A stretch of 64,000 nt of DNA from Piscinibacterium candidicorallinum (GCF_047549485.1 NZ_CP180191.1:620001-684000); one strand, 5' to 3'. Shown: positions 1 through 7,859, counted from the first letter of the stretch. Made by a program: numbers and translations. The notes: generated from the sequence alone by a model not told the origin.

Positions 1-1
1 C

Positions 2-952
2 AAGGCGCGCGTTGAACGATTCTTCAGAGACCAAAGCCGGTTCGGACTGGTTTCTGGACGAATCCTCAAGCGACGCGCGAATGATCTGTACGAAAACCCC
101 ACTGACACCGCTGCGATCACTCTGAGCAATCTGATCGACGGGCTTGTGAAGTACGCAGTCGATATCCACTCGCAAAGGGTCAATGAGCGTACGTTGGAGT
201 ACCCGTTGCATCGCTTCGAAGAGGGGCTCAAGCGCATGCCCCCGGCGGAGTACTGCACCAACACCAAGATGGCTCAGCTCATCCTTGCCCACGAGAAGAA
301 GCTCACCGTGGACTCGGGCGGAGTTCGGTTTGCAGGCCTGCGATACGACTGTACGCCCCTGAATCACGTCATTCAGCGCTCGGGCCATCGCCAGATCACG
401 GTCAAGTTCGACCCGGACGACCTCGACCAGGTCTATGCAGTGGTTGACGAGTCTGGCGTACCGATTGCCCTGCAGTCACGTGACCCCGAGTACACCGCCG
501 GCTTGAGCTGGAACCAGCATCAGGCCATTCGGCGCTATGCGCGCAAGGCGCTCAAGGAGGATGGTGTCGGCGAGCGTTTGCTTCGTGCAAAGCAAGAACT
601 CTGGGAGCACTGGGCGAATGCGACTCACACCATGCCTCGGAAGGAACGCCAGCAGCTGGCGATCTTCAGCGGCGCTTCCAGCGCGCGATCACTCTTCAAG
701 TCTGACCGTGGTGAATCTTCTGCCTCGGACGAAGGCGCACCGCTGAAGGTCATCACAGAACCCAGCACGGCAACTGCAGGCGATGACCTGCCGGTGGACG
801 AGATGGTGACTGATGTCTCGTCCTCTCCGACTGACGTGGGACCAGCCACTGATGAGCTGCCCGAGGGGGCAACGGTGTTCTTGGATGCAGATCGCATATT
901 GGTTGCGTCTGGTGCGCATGACCAACAACTTTGGGGAGCTGAACTTGAGTAA
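2..952 (+). CDS. tniA: TniA/TnsB-like DDE transposase, C-terminal part (5' truncated by window)
   Basis: The reading frame is open from base 2 to the TAA at 950-952, so the gene enters from the left of the window. The visible 316 residues begin KARVERFF. This fits the last catalytic-core helix of a DDE integrase, where the third acidic residue (the E) sits. The Mu-transposase-type C-terminal beta domain follows, then a low-complexity acidic tail rich in S, T, D and E. In Tn7 and Tn5053 elements that tail contacts the AAA regulator. The next gene overlaps this one, and an ATPase plus two TniQ genes follow, which fixes the identity as the strand-transfer transposase of a Tn7/Tn5053-like element. 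The two other DDE residues and the DNA-binding domains lie outside the window. Confidence 0.85.
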   Translation, partial: KARVERFFRDQSRFGLVSGRILKRRANDLYENPTDTAAITLSNLIDGLVKYAVDIHSQRVNERTLEYPLHRFEEGLKRMPPAEYCTNTKMAQLILAHEKKLTVDSGGVRFAGLRYDCTPLNHVIQRSGHRQITVKFDPDDLDQVYAVVDESGVPIALQSRDPEYTAGLSWNQHQAIRRYARKALKEDGVGERLLRAKQELWEHWANATHTMPRKERQQLAIFSGASSARSLFKSDRGESSASDEGAPLKVITEPSTATAGDDLPVDEMVTDVSSSPTDVGPATDELPEGATVFLDADRILVASGAHDQQLWGAELE

Positions 953-1919
953 ATCAACTGGATACACGGAGCGAAGAAAGGCACCGGATGCAACGGCCTC
1001 GGACGAAGGCTCCATACTGCCGATGGATCGCCTCGGGCTCTACTCCGACAAGGCGATTTCCGTCGCTCGCGGCTTCGTGGACGTCATCGTCAACACGGTA
1101 CCCATGCAGAAGGCCATTGACTGGGTCAACCGTGCGCAGCAATTGGTCGACGTGCTCGACATCCCCCGCTGTCTCGTGATCGCTGGGCCACCAGGGGTCG
1201 GCAAGACCTCATTTGCAAGGTACATCTGCCGCAAGCTCAATGACGGCCACCCCCTAAGCGAGGGCACTCGTGCGCTGTACCTGCGCCTGGCACCGCGGTC
1301 CACGGCGTTCACAATCACATCTGAGCTGCTCACCCAGCTCAGATGCCCTTTCACTCGAGTCACCGAGAACGTCTATCCGATTCGCCGTGCAGCGCTTGTG
1401 GAGTCCTGCCGAGCTGTGGATACGCGGATGATCATCATCGACGAGGCGCACAACATGCTTTCTCATCACCGAACCAGGAGCGAGGAGGCAGCTGGGATAT
1501 CAACGATTTCGGATCTTGTGTGCACCCTCGTGGATCAGGCGGGCGTCGGTGTGGTGCTCGCTGGCCGAGAGACCTTGTATGGACTGACCGATTTCGACGC
1601 AGCCCTGGGCTCACGGGTGGAGTCAACCGTGGACTTTCCGTTGTGGTCGGACCCAAAGCGCTTCATTCAGGTGCTTGCAGCAATGACGTCCAAAGTCGAC
1701 CACCACTGCAGTCTGGCTTACCTGCGGGAATCCCAAACGGCAGCACGACTGCATGCTGAGTCACGAGGCAATCCTCGTGCACTCAAGCGAATCGTGACCG
1801 AAGGCATTTTGGTCGCGGTTACCGATGGGGCAAGCGCACTTCTTGATGCGCATCTCAGTCTGGCGCTGGAGAGGCTCGCAAGCTCTGCACACGCGTCGGT
1901 GACGAAGGTGGCCGCATGA
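945..1919 (+). CDS. tniB: TniB/TnsC-like AAA ATPase, transposition regulator
   Basis: This is an AAA+ ATPase of the TniB/TnsC family. It has a Walker A motif GPPGVGKT about 75 residues from the chosen start and a Walker B MIIIDEAH about 80 residues later, followed by sensor and lid regions. In this family the ATPase polymerises on target DNA and links the target selector TniQ to the transposase. I chose the TTG at 945 because a GGGGAG ribosome-binding site (933-938) sits six bases upstream. An ATG at 918 is possible but has no such site. The start overlaps the end of the transposase gene, and the stop overlaps the next start as ATGA, so translation is probably coupled. The protein is about 324 aa, normal for TniB. 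Confidence 0.9.
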   Translation: MSKSTGYTERRKAPDATASDEGSILPMDRLGLYSDKAISVARGFVDVIVNTVPMQKAIDWVNRAQQLVDVLDIPRCLVIAGPPGVGKTSFARYICRKLNDGHPLSEGTRALYLRLAPRSTAFTITSELLTQLRCPFTRVTENVYPIRRAALVESCRAVDTRMIIIDEAHNMLSHHRTRSEEAAGISTISDLVCTLVDQAGVGVVLAGRETLYGLTDFDAALGSRVESTVDFPLWSDPKRFIQVLAAMTSKVDHHCSLAYLRESQTAARLHAESRGNPRALKRIVTEGILVAVTDGASALLDAHLSLALERLASSAHASVTKVAA

Positions 1920-2857
1920 GCTGGTATCGAATTGCAAGCCCGGGCTTTGTTGCAGGGGAGTCGGGGATGGGGTTTCTGCTGCGCACTGCGAGTCGCCATG
2001 GTGTCGGGCCACGACAATTGACACGGCATCTGGGATTGAGATTCACCGGCGAGGTGTGGCGAGGTGACGTGGTTCTCGCTGCGAAGTCCCTGGGGTGCGA
2101 ACCGCATCTGCTGTCCGACGCCTTGCCTCAAATGCCTCACTCGGGTTGCTGGTGTGTGGGAGGTCTCGAGTTGGCATCGCCCGCATTGCTGCGTAGTGCC
2201 TGGTCGCAGCTATGTCCGCATTGCTTGGTCGGCGCACGCTATCACCGGCTGGTCTGGGAATTCAGCGCGGTGTCTGTATGCGCTGCCCATCGATGCCTAT
2301 TGATCGATGCCTGCCCAACCTGCAGGTTGCCCCTCAGATGGGATAGGCCAGCGGTCGATTTCTGCCCGGCGGGGCATCGAATCAAACCTGTGTCTGTATA
2401 TGGTCAGACCACTCCAGATCAGCGCCTCATCGACTTTACGGCGTGGATCAGCGGCCAGTCGCCAGTCAGCGCTTCACGCTCGACATGGATTGATCGACTT
2501 CCAAGAGAAGATGCCATGGCGCTGGTACGCATCGCGGGCTTGCTCAGCCAGGAAAAGTCAGCCGTTTCCGCGCGAGACAGCCGCCGAGTGCAGTCAGTCC
2601 GTGAGTGCTCGGCATGGGTGCTTCGTGGCTTTCAACTGCTTGAGCAGATGGATCCGGAAAGCCCGAGTGATCTTCGTCGGTGCGCCAACCGCCTGGATGG
2701 GGCTGCATTGAGCCGCCTAGCAGGTCGTACAAGGTCTGCCGCAACGCGTAGCCTTGCGTTGCGGTGGCTGAGCTGGATGCGAAGAGGACGACGCACGCGC
2801 AGGTCAAGTGCCAGGCAGCAGGAGCTTGGATTGAGTAGCCACCAGGAGGTTGCATGA
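1916..2857 (+). CDS. tniQ: TniQ/TnsD-family target-selection protein 1
   Basis: The 313-aa protein has the TniQ layout. The N-terminal segment carries GESGMGFLLRTASRHG (the ES..S/F.LR region of the family). A zinc-finger region follows, with CPHC, then H..LID.CPTC, then a CPAGH segment, and a basic C-terminal tail completes it. TniQ/TnsD proteins recognise the target site and recruit the AAA ATPase. The gene starts inside the stop of the ATPase gene (ATGA) and ends inside the start of the second tniQ-like gene (ATGA again). Its arginine- and serine-rich end may bind DNA. Target specificity cannot be read from the sequence. Confidence 0.85.
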   Translation: MSWYRIASPGFVAGESGMGFLLRTASRHGVGPRQLTRHLGLRFTGEVWRGDVVLAAKSLGCEPHLLSDALPQMPHSGCWCVGGLELASPALLRSAWSQLCPHCLVGARYHRLVWEFSAVSVCAAHRCLLIDACPTCRLPLRWDRPAVDFCPAGHRIKPVSVYGQTTPDQRLIDFTAWISGQSPVSASRSTWIDRLPREDAMALVRIAGLLSQEKSAVSARDSRRVQSVRECSAWVLRGFQLLEQMDPESPSDLRRCANRLDGAALSRLAGRTRSAATRSLALRWLSWMRRGRRTRRSSARQQELGLSSHQEVA

Positions 2858-3837
2858 CCACGGAACCCAACGAACTGGAGCTCCTTGAAGCGCCCGCCCT
2901 TCGACGGCACGAAAGCCGTACGTCCTCTGGGTCAACGTTGCGCCGTCTCGTTAGGGTTCCAGCCCCGTTTGTGGATGAGGCGCCGGCGAGCTGGCTGTTG
3001 CGGCTTGCTGCATCACAGGGCGTTCGTGTGAGCGGAATTCTTCGTCTCTTGAAGATCCCTAGCCAGCAGGACCCGGATCTGGCCTTTATGAGTGCGGATT
3101 GGGAGCGAATCAAGCACTTCACAGGGTATGGGCCGGAACACTTTCAGACGGCACTCACCATCCTGAATCTTGTACGTGGCATTGGATCGACTACCAGACG
3201 TGGCACGGTTCCAGGCTTTCTTTCTACAAGCAATGGCGAGCCAAGCTACAGCGTCTGCGCATGTTGCTTGAAGCAGGATCCAGTCCCCTACTTTCGTCTC
3301 CACTGGCGCGTGCCGGGTTTCAGCATCTGCTCAATACATCGCCGGAAGCTCAGAAGTTGCTGTAAGTCATGTGGACGAAGCATCAAGCTAGAGGCCCCTC
3401 CCGCAGCGCTGGCAGATCCATCGATAGCCACTCGCAGCATTCTTCAATGTTCGCATTGCGATGCATTTCGCACGGACACAGCGGATTCGGACGGCTTGGT
3501 GATGACTGAGCGTGCAATATCTCTGCGCGCGCATGAGCTGGCGTATGTGCATGGTCAAGTAAGTCCTCCGGTTGAGGCGATGCCGAACCAGGGGACTGGT
3601 GCACATCAGCGTCATCAGACAGAACGATGCGGCATGGACCCCCATGTGCGGCAACGATCCACCAATGAGCTCGCCGACGGGCAATCCGAGTCAGAGCAGA
3701 CCGATGCTCTTGTAGAGCAGTTTGCAGCCACGCTTCGTGAGCGCTTCCGCCCGGAAAATGCGCTACCGGCGTCGGTCTTGGTCGACGCGAGGTCAGCCCT
3801 AAAGTCGACCGTCACTCGTGGACGGTGGCGAACTTGA
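2854..3837 (+). CDS. TniQ/TnsD-family target-selection protein 2
   Basis: A second, divergent TniQ-family protein of 327 aa. After about 35 disordered residues comes PAPFVDEAPASWLLRLAASQG, the N-terminal TniQ signature. A multi-cysteine zinc region follows: CACC, then CSIHRR, CKSC and CSHC. The last 100 residues are polar and of uncertain fold. It is translationally coupled to the first tniQ by an ATGA overlap. Tn7-like elements that carry two TniQ/TnsD paralogues generally use them for alternative target pathways, so this may be the second selector. The pair could also bind as a heteromer. No resolvase (tniR) and no Cas gene follows. Confidence 0.8.
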   Translation: MTTEPNELELLEAPALRRHESRTSSGSTLRRLVRVPAPFVDEAPASWLLRLAASQGVRVSGILRLLKIPSQQDPDLAFMSADWERIKHFTGYGPEHFQTALTILNLVRGIGSTTRRGTVPGFLSTSNGEPSYSVCACCLKQDPVPYFRLHWRVPGFSICSIHRRKLRSCCKSCGRSIKLEAPPAALADPSIATRSILQCSHCDAFRTDTADSDGLVMTERAISLRAHELAYVHGQVSPPVEAMPNQGTGAHQRHQTERCGMDPHVRQRSTNELADGQSESEQTDALVEQFAATLRERFRPENALPASVLVDARSALKSTVTRGRWRT

Positions 3838-4363
3838 TTGCAATACGCACCCTATAGGCTTGGGCTAGCTATTCAAGCCGTTCAAAGTGTTCGCTGGTTA
3901 CCCATAGTCTGACCACCTTTCGGACGGTGCTGTTACGTGATCTATTGGTACCAAGCAGCGACCCGAGAGGATGCAAGTGCTTAGGTAAACGCATCCGGAA
4001 GATTGAGCCGCTGGCTCGTGCGCCTCTGTAGGAATACAAAGGCGGGAAAGGACTTTGGCGCTAGGTGTCCCATCATCGACTCCACACCCGACTCTGCCGG
4101 TCTGACCATGTTGCGTCGGTGAAGGACACTCTTCAGGGCGAGACGCCGGTATCCCGGTGGTTTGACCCGCAGCGCGACAGCCGAGGCTCGCGCCGCGGGG
4201 TGACGCCCGGGCGCCCTTGGAACTGGCAGCGCAATACATTGTCGCTGCAGACGGCGTCCCTGGAACAACCAGACTTACACCACTGCGACCAGCGTGGTGC
4301 CTGACCTGTAACTAGCTGGGGGTTGTATCCGCTCGAACCGGCAGTCGCGTGTCACCCGGGAAA
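3838..4363. other. Gene-poor spacer between transposition module and cargo
   Basis: About 525 bases without a credible coding frame on either strand; open frames here are short and show no family signal. An inverted repeat, GGCTTG with CAAGCC about 11 bases apart near 3857-3880, lies just after the second tniQ stop and may help end the tni transcript, but no T-run follows. I saw no terminal inverted repeats, CRISPR repeats or tRNA. The stretch could hold an untranslated RNA, but nothing in it is recognisable. Confidence 0.5.
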
Positions 4364-4597
4364 TCAATCAACCGTTGACGACCGCGCCAATATCGTCGGC
4401 CTAACCTCGGCACGAACGATGGCCCCATCGAGTCTCTTGGGAAAATCTTTCAGGACACTGCGAAAACCTTCGTCCACCCATACCAATAGTTCACGGCGTC
4501 CGCTCAGGCTGGTGCACACCACCGTCAGCGCCGATACCGGTAGCTGTACGCGATCGCACAGGTGCTGAACTGCACGAGTCGAGGGCATCGCGCTCAT
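4364..4597 (-). CDS. Small protein translationally coupled to the serine protease
   Basis: A 77-aa reading frame whose ATG overlaps the stop of the protease gene as ATGA, the usual sign of coupled translation. Residues around 33-65 (RELLVWVDEGF, then LDGAIVRAEV) resemble the short beta-rich segment with a P..LDG..V pattern that often precedes the catalytic domain of NAL1-like bacterial trypsin-like proteases. I infer that it is an accessory or inhibitory domain encoded separately. No signal peptide or membrane segment is visible. Function unknown. It could be spurious, but the overlap and the motif argue for a real gene. Confidence 0.55.
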   Translation of the reverse strand: MSAMPSTRAVQHLCDRVQLPVSALTVVCTSLSGRRELLVWVDEGFRSVLKDFPKRLDGAIVRAEVRPTILARSSTVD

Positions 4598-5688
4598 ACG
4601 TTGAGCCCGCCGACCAAAGTCACGTTAAACCGACTGAGCACTGATGCGATGGGCACGATGAACGTGAAGTCGCGTCCTTGCTGTCCTTTCATGCCGCCAA
4701 TGAGTAAGCCCACCGCAACCCGTTTGCCATCGACAACAGAAGTTATCAGCGAACCCGAGTCTCCGTTGTCGGAGAAGGCGCCGCCCTTCCCTTCGACGAT
4801 CCAGACCGGATCGAAATACACCTGGCCGACGAAGCTGTAGCCGACACCTTGGGTGCTGTAGTGGATACCGACTGGTTCGTGAGCAATCCCGACAACTATT
4901 CCCTTGGTATGGCCAGTCGTACGACCAACCTTCTCGACGGCCATGTCATCAGTTAACGCCCGGACTTCAGTGGGTGTGTCGTAGATGTCGCCCTGCATCG
5001 ATGAGACCGTCGCTTCGTCTCGAATCTTGAAGAGCGCCGCATCAAGGTTGTCGGCCACATTGGCAGTACCAGGAAGTCCGGCAACCAACGGCAAGCTGAT
5101 CTCGTGGTAACCCAACGTCCGCGGGTCGAAGCCCAGGGGAGTGACGTCAAGCACGCCGGGCGCCATGACCGGCATCTGGCTCGCCGCGTAGTTGCAGCCG
5201 CCGGTAACGTGGTTGTTGGACAGACCGAAGAGGTCTCCATCGACGTTCCGCACAAGCGCGCCCATGGTTCCGGCGTCCAGAGCGTTGCCAAGCGAAACGG
5301 AACTGCCACAGGCGTACCGGTCGACATCCGAGACCCGGACCACGTAGAAGGGCTTACCTCGCGCAGTGGGCGGAGTACCTCCAATCTCGCCCGAGGCACC
5401 CTGCAGATACTCGATCGAGCTATCGCCAACTTCCTTCGGGAGCAGTGCCAACTGCTTTTTGCTCGGCCTAGCTCGCTTGGTCAGGACGTAGATGCGTTGC
5501 TGGGCCTCGTTGATCACGATCTGGTGGATGCCCTTCGCCCTTAGGACTGCCCGGCCCGACTCGCTGACATCAGGCATCCGCTGCGCGATGTCGCATTCCT
5601 GTGCTGCAGGAGCCAGCACACTCGTTGGGAAGAGCCCCTGGGAAACCGCCCAGGCGTGGAGCACGTTGGCATCGTCTTTGGTCGACAT
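4594..5688 (-). CDS. Trypsin-like serine protease (NAL1-like), cytoplasmic
   Basis: The 364-aa product has a chymotrypsin-fold catalytic triad: His160 in LSNNHV, Asp216 in NLDAALF and Ser311 in NGDSGSLI. It also has the KVGRTTGHT strand motif typical of bacterial NAL1-like proteases, and GLLIGG near the end. No signal peptide is visible, so it is probably cytosolic. I chose the ATG at 5688 because GAAGGG lies a few bases upstream. It is transcribed away from an XRE/ImmA pair and is coupled to the small gene at 4364-4597. Proteases of this type occur as effectors in some defence islands, but a defence role here is only inference. A promoter with TTGTCA and TATGAT boxes lies just upstream. Confidence 0.85.
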   Translation of the reverse strand: MSTKDDANVLHAWAVSQGLFPTSVLAPAAQECDIAQRMPDVSESGRAVLRAKGIHQIVINEAQQRIYVLTKRARPSKKQLALLPKEVGDSSIEYLQGASGEIGGTPPTARGKPFYVVRVSDVDRYACGSSVSLGNALDAGTMGALVRNVDGDLFGLSNNHVTGGCNYAASQMPVMAPGVLDVTPLGFDPRTLGYHEISLPLVAGLPGTANVADNLDAALFKIRDEATVSSMQGDIYDTPTEVRALTDDMAVEKVGRTTGHTKGIVVGIAHEPVGIHYSTQGVGYSFVGQVYFDPVWIVEGKGGAFSDNGDSGSLITSVVDGKRVAVGLLIGGMKGQQGRDFTFIVPIASVLSRFNVTLVGGLNV

Positions 5689-5728
5689 GATTACCCTTCG
5701 CTTCTGATGTAGTACGTCGTCTTGCCGG

Positions 5729-5758
5729 ATCATAAGTTAACCGGAAGCGGGTTGACAA
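5729..5758 (-). promoter_or_regulatory. Sigma-70-type promoter for the serine protease gene
   Basis: On the minus strand TTGTCA (complement of 5753-5758) is followed after 18 bases by TATGAT (complement of 5729-5734), about 40 bases before the protease start. The -35 box overlaps that of the divergent promoter almost completely, so the two promoters must exclude each other or share a repressor. Confidence 0.65.
5736..5756. promoter_or_regulatory. Candidate operator for the XRE regulator
   Basis: An imperfect inverted repeat GTTAACC-7 bases-GGTTGAC (six of seven positions match) covers the -35 boxes of both divergent promoters. Its position suits a site where the XRE protein represses both transcripts. 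This is inferred from symmetry and location only. Confidence 0.45.
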
Positions 5759-5780
5759 GTTGCAGGGCTAATGCTATTCT
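5752..5780 (+). promoter_or_regulatory. Strong sigma-70 promoter of the XRE-ImmA operon
   Basis: A consensus TTGACA at 5752-5757, a 17-base spacer and TATTCT at 5775-5780 form a near-ideal housekeeping promoter. It lies about 80 bases before the GTG start of the XRE gene. Confidence 0.75.
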
Positions 5781-5862
5781 CTCGAACTATGGACATGATC
5801 CCGGAGCCCCGGGATTCGGCAGAGACCGCGGGCCACCGCCCGCAGCACACAAGGAGATCAAT

Positions 5863-6225
5863 GTGACACCGTTCGGACTCTTCATGCGCAAGCTTCGCCT
5901 AGAGAAAGGCCTCCTGCTGAAGGACATCGCCGAGCAGATGGGTGTCTCCTCAGCCTATCTGTCGGCTCTTGAACACGGCAAGAAGGGGCCAGCTACCGGC
6001 GAGTTCGTCTCGAAGCTGGAGACCAAGCTCAAGCTCGATACAGCCCAGCGCGAAGAACTGCGGCGAGCCATCCGAGACTCCGCCACCAACCTAGCCATTC
6101 CGTCCAAGGTCACGCCGCTGGGATTTCAGGCTGCACACGCGTTCGCACGCAAGCTGCCCAACCTGTCCGAACAGCAGCTGCGCCAAGTTCTCGCAGTCGT
6201 CGAGAAGAAGGAAAAGCATGAGTGA
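5863..6225 (+). CDS. XRE-family helix-turn-helix transcriptional regulator
   Basis: A 120-aa protein with an N-terminal XRE helix-turn-helix: LLLKDIAEQMGVSSAYLSALEHGKKGP at roughly residues 17-43. A short helical C-terminus follows. I chose the GTG at 5863 because a perfect AAGGAG (5851-5856) lies six bases upstream; an upstream in-frame extension has no site. The next gene starts inside its 3' end (ATGAGTGA). It probably represses both divergent promoters next to it. XRE regulators paired with ImmA/IrrE peptidases usually act as repressor and antirepressor in mobile elements. Confidence 0.88.
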   Translation: MTPFGLFMRKLRLEKGLLLKDIAEQMGVSSAYLSALEHGKKGPATGEFVSKLETKLKLDTAQREELRRAIRDSATNLAIPSKVTPLGFQAAHAFARKLPNLSEQQLRQVLAVVEKKEKHE

Positions 6226-6856
6226 TTGGCTGCATGGTTTGCGCGTGCCACCGCTGAACATTCGAGATCTGCGCGACCTCGCGATCACGATCCGAAGCGG
6301 CTCGCAGCTTGACGAGCGTGCCCCCTTTCCAGTGCTGCACTTCCTCGAGTGGACGATGCACGAGCTGCGCGACGGGTTCGACTGGGAGATCGTCGAATCG
6401 CTATCAGATGGCGACGAAGCGCGTGCGTACCCAGACGGCGCACCGCACTATCCAGACGGCCCGCTGATCCAGATGCTGGCCCAGGTGTATGACGCAGCCG
6501 GCCAGAACAAGGGCCGCCCCCGACTGACCATCCTGCACGAGTGCGGCCATGTACTGCTGCACCGGCATGTGTCGGTTCACCACCGAGGCTTGGTCGGTGC
6601 AGCACTGCCCACTTGGGAGAACTCGGAGTGGCAGGCGAACCAGTTTGCCGCCGAGTTGCTGATGCCAGTGCAAAGCCTGCAAACGCAGATCGACCTCGAG
6701 ACCTACGTTGAGCAGATGGGTGTTAGTCGCGAAGCCGCCTGCAATCGCGCACTGCAACTCGAAAGATCGCTGCGATTGTCACTACCCCCTTGGCCGGTCA
6801 CGGTCTATGCCAGCAGCCACAAACGCAAAGGAGGTGCGGCGATGAAGCACGGCTAG
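6218..6856 (+). CDS. ImmA/IrrE-family zinc metallopeptidase
   Basis: The 212-aa protein carries the gluzincin motif HECGH at residues 107-111 and, about 35 residues later, the EWQANQFAAELLMP segment that supplies the third zinc ligand and closes the ImmA fold. ImmA of ICEBs1 cleaves its cognate XRE repressor, and IrrE does the same to DdrO. By analogy this enzyme probably cleaves the XRE protein encoded just upstream, whose gene it overlaps by eight bases. Such cleavage would derepress the protease promoter and perhaps the operon itself. A perfect hairpin follows the stop. Confidence 0.9.
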   Translation: MSDWLHGLRVPPLNIRDLRDLAITIRSGSQLDERAPFPVLHFLEWTMHELRDGFDWEIVESLSDGDEARAYPDGAPHYPDGPLIQMLAQVYDAAGQNKGRPRLTILHECGHVLLHRHVSVHHRGLVGAALPTWENSEWQANQFAAELLMPVQSLQTQIDLETYVEQMGVSREAACNRALQLERSLRLSLPPWPVTVYASSHKRKGGAAMKHG

Positions 6857-6865
6857 AAAGAAAAA

Positions 6866-6885
6866 GGCAAGCACGAATGCTTGCC
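6866..6885. terminator. Hairpin after immA, terminator-like
   Basis: A perfect 8-bp stem (GGCAAGCA with TGCTTGCC) closes a CGAA tetraloop, nine bases after the immA stop. It is preceded by GAAAGAAAAA. The minus strand therefore reads hairpin then T-rich tail, while on the plus strand only TT follows. It could end plus-strand transcription weakly and block leftward readthrough strongly. It separates the XRE-ImmA operon from the ubiquitin-like operon. Confidence 0.55.
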
Positions 6886-7010
6886 TTGGGGTCGACATGT
6901 TGCCACGTCGGTGTGAGAACCAAAAGTGTGCAGCACAGGGCCCCGAGCGTCAAGCGAAATCCTTGGCACTCGCGAGGGTGCCGGCATTACCTTGTTCGAT
7001 AGGAACCGAT

Positions 7011-7859
7011 ATGCACACTGCAATTCATGTGGCGGGCACCCGCTATGACATTTCGCGCGGCTTCGTCGCTGGCGCCGCGATCTACAACCTCGCTGACATC
7101 GATCCGGCACGGCAGCACTTGCTGCTGGAACTGGCGGACGATCGCGACATTCCGTTGCGGCACGACGACTACATCGTCATTAACGGGCGCGAGCGCTTCT
7201 CGGTCGCCGACGGGCCGCAGCCTGCCGACGACAACCCGTGCCTGCGCAAGCCGCTCTCGCCCACGATCAATGAGCAGGAACTGCCCGCAGATCGCGCGTT
7301 GCACCAGTCGAAGTTGTCGTTCGAACAGTTGGCCGCCCTCGATCCCGACTTCGAATCTGGCGACGGCGTGTTCGTTGAATTGAAGGACGTCCCTGACGCG
7401 CAGGTCATACCGGGCATGCGCGTCCTCGTGCAGGCCGACGATCGGTTCTACACAAGCCCATGTGGCAACGTTGGCTTCGAGACGAAGCTCGACGCCGACC
7501 TCGGGCTCATGCGAGAGCGACACGGCGACATCGAGTGCATCGATGAGGGCACCCGTCGCCTCGTCATCGTCCGCGGCCAGGAGCTTCCTGCGCACTGGAA
7601 CCGGCGCAGCACAGACATTCTGCTGCAGGTGCCCCAGGGCTACCCGCTGGCGGCGTTGGACATGTTCTGGGTGACGCCCGGGCTTGCCCTCGCGGATGGT
7701 CGCCAGCCGCAGAACGCCGATCAGCTGGAGACCTTTGCGGGTCGCACATGGCAACGCTTCTCCTGGCACTACCCGCCGGGGCATCGCTGGAACCCGGCCA
7801 CCGACGGCCTCTTGAGCCATCTGCGCTTTGCCCGGGTGCGCCTGGGCCAAGCCCACTGA
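7011..7859 (+). CDS. Multi-ubiquitin-like plus E2-like fusion protein (UBL-UBL-E2)
   Basis: A 282-aa protein with three parts. Residues 1-66 form a ubiquitin-like beta-grasp domain of the bacterial multiubiquitin type (IHVAGTRYDI, then YIVINGRERFS). Residues about 84-150 form a second, weaker copy (TINEQELP, then MRVLVQADDRFYTS). Residues 156-278 match the bacterial E2/UBC-like Prok-E2_E type, with LPAHWNRRSTDILLQVP, GYPLAALDMFWV, WQRFSWH and WNPATDG. Cysteines occur only at 77, 151 and 176, so the E2-like core has none and the usual thioester residue is missing. The C-terminus is QAH, not GG. The ATG at 7011 has AGGAA upstream. The JAB-E1 gene follows after 12 bases. The family assignment is good; the biochemistry is unproven. 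Confidence 0.85.
   Translation: MHTAIHVAGTRYDISRGFVAGAAIYNLADIDPARQHLLLELADDRDIPLRHDDYIVINGRERFSVADGPQPADDNPCLRKPLSPTINEQELPADRALHQSKLSFEQLAALDPDFESGDGVFVELKDVPDAQVIPGMRVLVQADDRFYTSPCGNVGFETKLDADLGLMRERHGDIECIDEGTRRLVIVRGQELPAHWNRRSTDILLQVPQGYPLAALDMFWVTPGLALADGRQPQNADQLETFAGRTWQRFSWHYPPGHRWNPATDGLLSHLRFARVRLGQAH

Noticed and set aside
918..944. ATG at 918 as the tniB start
   Set aside because: No ribosome-binding site. The TTG at 945 has GGGGAG at ideal spacing and overlaps the transposase end in the manner seen for the other tni genes.
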